From an archaeon (lineage in GTDB: Archaea; Nanoarchaeota; Nanoarchaeia; Pacearchaeales; GW2011-AR1), in the NCBI GenBank assembly GCA_030639395.1, contig DAOWCW010000008.1, positions 1 through 15,914 of the forward strand: a stretch of DNA of 15,914 bases. The letters are read 5' to 3'. The translations under genes and the position numbers were made by a program. A model generated the notes under the pieces. It worked only from the letters and a program-made list of their open reading frames with translations. It had not been told where the DNA came from and ran no database searches. Positions within the stretch are counted from its first letter, which is position 1. Each line of letters opens with the position of its first letter. This document shows positions 14,262-15,914 of this stretch, in pieces.

Positions 14262-14912
14262 ATGGCAAAGAAAGGGAAACCAAAAACAGACTTAGGTAAA
14301 ATAAAAAAACAAGGGCAACTATTTGGAAGCCTAAGAGAAATAAGTAAAATGCCAGCTGGGCATCCTCAACTTAACCCATATTTAACCTATCTAGAACAAG
14401 AACACGGGATATCAAAAGACGAATCAGATACTCAGAGAAATCTTCTTCTATACGACACATCGCAAATAGGATCACTTTTAACATCATATCTAGCACAACA
14501 CCAAGGGGAACTAATTCAAGAAGTTGGCAAAGACCCAAGGATGGTTTTATCAAAATTAGAAGGGCAAACATTAATGCAATTAGCAGCTCCACATATCGGA
14601 GATGACAACTACAAAAAAAGAAATGCAGTATTAGAAAGCGGACAAGCTCATCTTATAGGAAATACAGTAATGGGACTATATGCAAGCGAATCATGGCAAA
14701 GAGTAGTAGCTAATTCGTCCTCAACAGCACTAAAAGACACACTAGAAAAAGAACAAACAAGAGCAAAAGGTAAATATCTAGCAAAAGATTTGGGGTTAAA
14801 TCCAAAAACAGGAACTCTTAATGTAAGTAAAGCGACAGGCTATTTAGCTCCAAAAATGAAGACAGATGAAGACAAATTACAAATTGGGTTAATCTACGCT
14901 AACCAACAATAA
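14262..14912 (+). CDS. Hypothetical protein, 216 aa
   Basis: No family is recognised. The protein is soluble-looking, mostly helical and basic at the N-terminus (MAKKGKPKTDLGKIKKQG). It has no signal peptide or membrane segment. Residues about 60-160 hold several amphipathic helices with many Gln and Leu (QIGSLLTSYLAQHQGELIQE, EGQTLMQLAAPHIG), and the end is Lys-rich. The composition is less A+C skewed than in ppsA, with GGG and GGA codons more frequent, which may mean a different origin. The ATG is supported by the TATA box at 14232. The stop lies only 14 nt from the stop of the convergent NTase gene, and the A/T-rich gap between them could end both transcripts. Confidence 0.75.
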   Translation: MAKKGKPKTDLGKIKKQGQLFGSLREISKMPAGHPQLNPYLTYLEQEHGISKDESDTQRNLLLYDTSQIGSLLTSYLAQHQGELIQEVGKDPRMVLSKLEGQTLMQLAAPHIGDDNYKKRNAVLESGQAHLIGNTVMGLYASESWQRVVANSSSTALKDTLEKEQTRAKGKYLAKDLGLNPKTGTLNVSKATGYLAPKMKTDEDKLQIGLIYANQQ

Positions 14913-14926
14913 TAATTTTTTATTTT
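14913..14926. terminator. T-rich gap between convergent genes
   Basis: The 14 bases between the two stop codons (AATTTTTTATTTTT) contain two T runs on the plus strand, a typical archaeal transcript-end signal for the plus gene. No hairpin was seen. Confidence 0.4.
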
Positions 14927-15796
14927 TTAATCTCCAGAATTCCTCTCAATAGACATATCGACAAGCTTAGCCATCTCACCTAAAAAATCATCCGTCATCT
15001 CAATCCAAATATCCAAATCTTTACCTCTAACCTTCACCCTCTCGCCATGTGCAATACCTTTCGCAATACCATGGATCTCCTCATAAAACTTCACATATTT
15101 ACCTTTCAACATCTTCTTTTCAACAAAATACCTCCTCAAAACATCCCCTATATGTTCAGGACTAGCAGGCTGAATCCCCGCAGAAATCAAGGCCGCATGT
15201 GCAGAATCAACCATAGTCCAATATAGCCCATCAACCACAGCCACCATAGACTGTCGAGCTCTCATCATATGACCAGGTGCCCTCTGTAAAAGTGTATAAA
15301 TCGATTCAGGCGTAGACCTAATCTTCCCCTCTTTCAACAAAATCCGAAGCGGATTAAAAAACCCACCAAAATCAACAAGTGCATCTCCATACCTCAAAAC
15401 ATTAATCACAACCGGATCCCCTTTCATCATATCATCCCACCAAGTAGACAACTTCACCGTATTAATATGCAAAGTTTTCCTATAAGGATTCCCAGCAATC
15501 AACTTCCCCAATTCCTCACGATACCAAGCAATCAACTCCTCATCCCACCGAACCGAAACATCATCAATAATCACAATAATATCAATATCACTATCAGGAG
15601 TAGCAATTTTTTTAGCACTCGACCCAAACAAAACAACCGACTTAATCATCTGATCAAACTTCTCATAAACCTTCATCGCAAAATCCATCGCAATTTCACG
15701 TTCCCCTGCAATCTGCATCGTCGACGAATCTTTCTCAACAGCCTTCACAGCCCCAGTTTCACCCGAGACCTTTCGTTTCACTACTTTCTTCACCAT
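14927..15796 (-). CDS. Nucleotidyltransferase with HEPN-like tail, paralogue of the 2619 gene
   Basis: This 289-residue protein has the NTase motif FGSSAKKIATPDSDIDIIVIID (57-78), with G58/S59 and the metal-binding pair D70/D72. The third-strand position reads HINTVKLSTWWD, with no clear third acid. Residues about 126-170 (DPVVINVLRYGDALVDFGGF, then KEGKIRSTPESIYTLL) match the 2619 protein closely. Residues about 175-285 form helices including LYWTMVDSAHAALISAGIQPASPEH, which resembles HEPN-like partners of minimal NTases. The canonical HEPN RNase motif R-x4-6-H is not clear. MNT-HEPN pairs are often toxin-antitoxin modules, but a fused, conserved form points rather to a housekeeping modifier. 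No TATA box lies before the start, and the stop of the upstream DUF2283-like gene is 18 nt away, so the two are probably one operon. Confidence 0.85.
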   Translation of the reverse strand: MVKKVVKRKVSGETGAVKAVEKDSSTMQIAGEREIAMDFAMKVYEKFDQMIKSVVLFGSSAKKIATPDSDIDIIVIIDDVSVRWDEELIAWYREELGKLIAGNPYRKTLHINTVKLSTWWDDMMKGDPVVINVLRYGDALVDFGGFFNPLRILLKEGKIRSTPESIYTLLQRAPGHMMRARQSMVAVVDGLYWTMVDSAHAALISAGIQPASPEHIGDVLRRYFVEKKMLKGKYVKFYEEIHGIAKGIAHGERVKVRGKDLDIWIEMTDDFLGEMAKLVDMSIERNSGD

Positions 15797-15814
15797 CTTT
15801 TTCTTTTTCTGCCC

Positions 15815-15914
15815 TTAAGCAACAACACTAGCACTAAGCGCCGCAGTCGGCAAATTTTTACTAGCATCAATTATTTCAATCCCAAGCGTTCGACCATCTT
15901 TATCCAAATCAACA
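15815..15914 (-). CDS. C-terminal end of a DUF2283-like protein (partial)
   Basis: The last 32 codons of a minus-strand gene enter from the right edge. They read VDLDKDGRTLGIEIIDASKN followed by LPTAALSASVVA and a TAA stop. The pattern D-x-D-x-x-G-R-x-x-G-I-E-I-I-D-A-S is the end of the DUF2283 small-domain family, whose function is unknown. The gene lies just upstream of the NTase gene on the same strand. Confidence 0.7.
   Translation of the reverse strand, partial: VDLDKDGRTLGIEIIDASKNLPTAALSASVVA

Noticed and set aside
14927..15796. MNT-HEPN toxin-antitoxin system
   Set aside because: The NTase and HEPN-like parts are fused in one protein, no separate toxin gene is present, and the R-x4-6-H RNase motif is not clear.

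Overview
The window looks like a chromosomal segment of a DPANN-type archaeon, most like the Woesearchaeota/Pacearchaeota group. The evidence is a ribosomal protein pair of archaeal/eukaryotic type (eL33 and L10e-type uL16), a THUMP-type tRNA methyltransferase, a PEP synthase, two nucleotidyltransferase proteins and a small winged-helix protein of kinds I recall from DPANN genomes (recalled, not searched). Nearly every start codon also has an archaeal TATA-like box centred 26-28 nt upstream, which implies leaderless mRNAs and fixes several starts.

Layout. Positions 1-238 hold a 92-bp tandem repeat, followed by a membrane-anchored TPR protein (minus) and a small surface protein with signal peptide and C-terminal anchor (minus). 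A plus-strand block runs from 2619 to 9255: NTase-HEPN-like protein, eL33, uL16, TrmG10-like methyltransferase, a coiled-coil protein and a HerA/FtsK-like ATPase. From 9256 to 11640 the DNA is gene-poor and structured: palindromes, an unrecognised 126-aa gene, a 15-bp terminator-like hairpin, a winged-helix gene, a probable 39-aa gene (both minus) and a cassette that looks bacterial. The cassette has two strong Shine-Dalgarno sites, a 23-codon leader ORF overlapping a secreted-protein gene by TTGA, and an intrinsic terminator. ppsA (11693-14197), an unrecognised gene, a second NTase-HEPN-like paralogue (minus) and the end of a DUF2283-like gene (minus) complete the window.

Composition. The plus strand is strongly A+C rich whichever strand is coding, as expected for one replichore with strong strand bias. 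The TPR gene breaks this pattern and the secreted-protein cassette is about 60% GC where counted, so both may have been acquired separately.

The housekeeping genes cover translation (two ribosomal proteins, tRNA modification) and central carbon metabolism (PEP synthase). The accessory genes suggest cell-surface and DNA-handling roles, but no complete known defence or mobile system is visible. The most novel-looking items are the leader-ORF/hairpin arrangement at 11003-11100, a module of terminator plus A/T motif that occurs twice, the inferred internal NTase duplication in the 2619 gene, and the 92-bp array.
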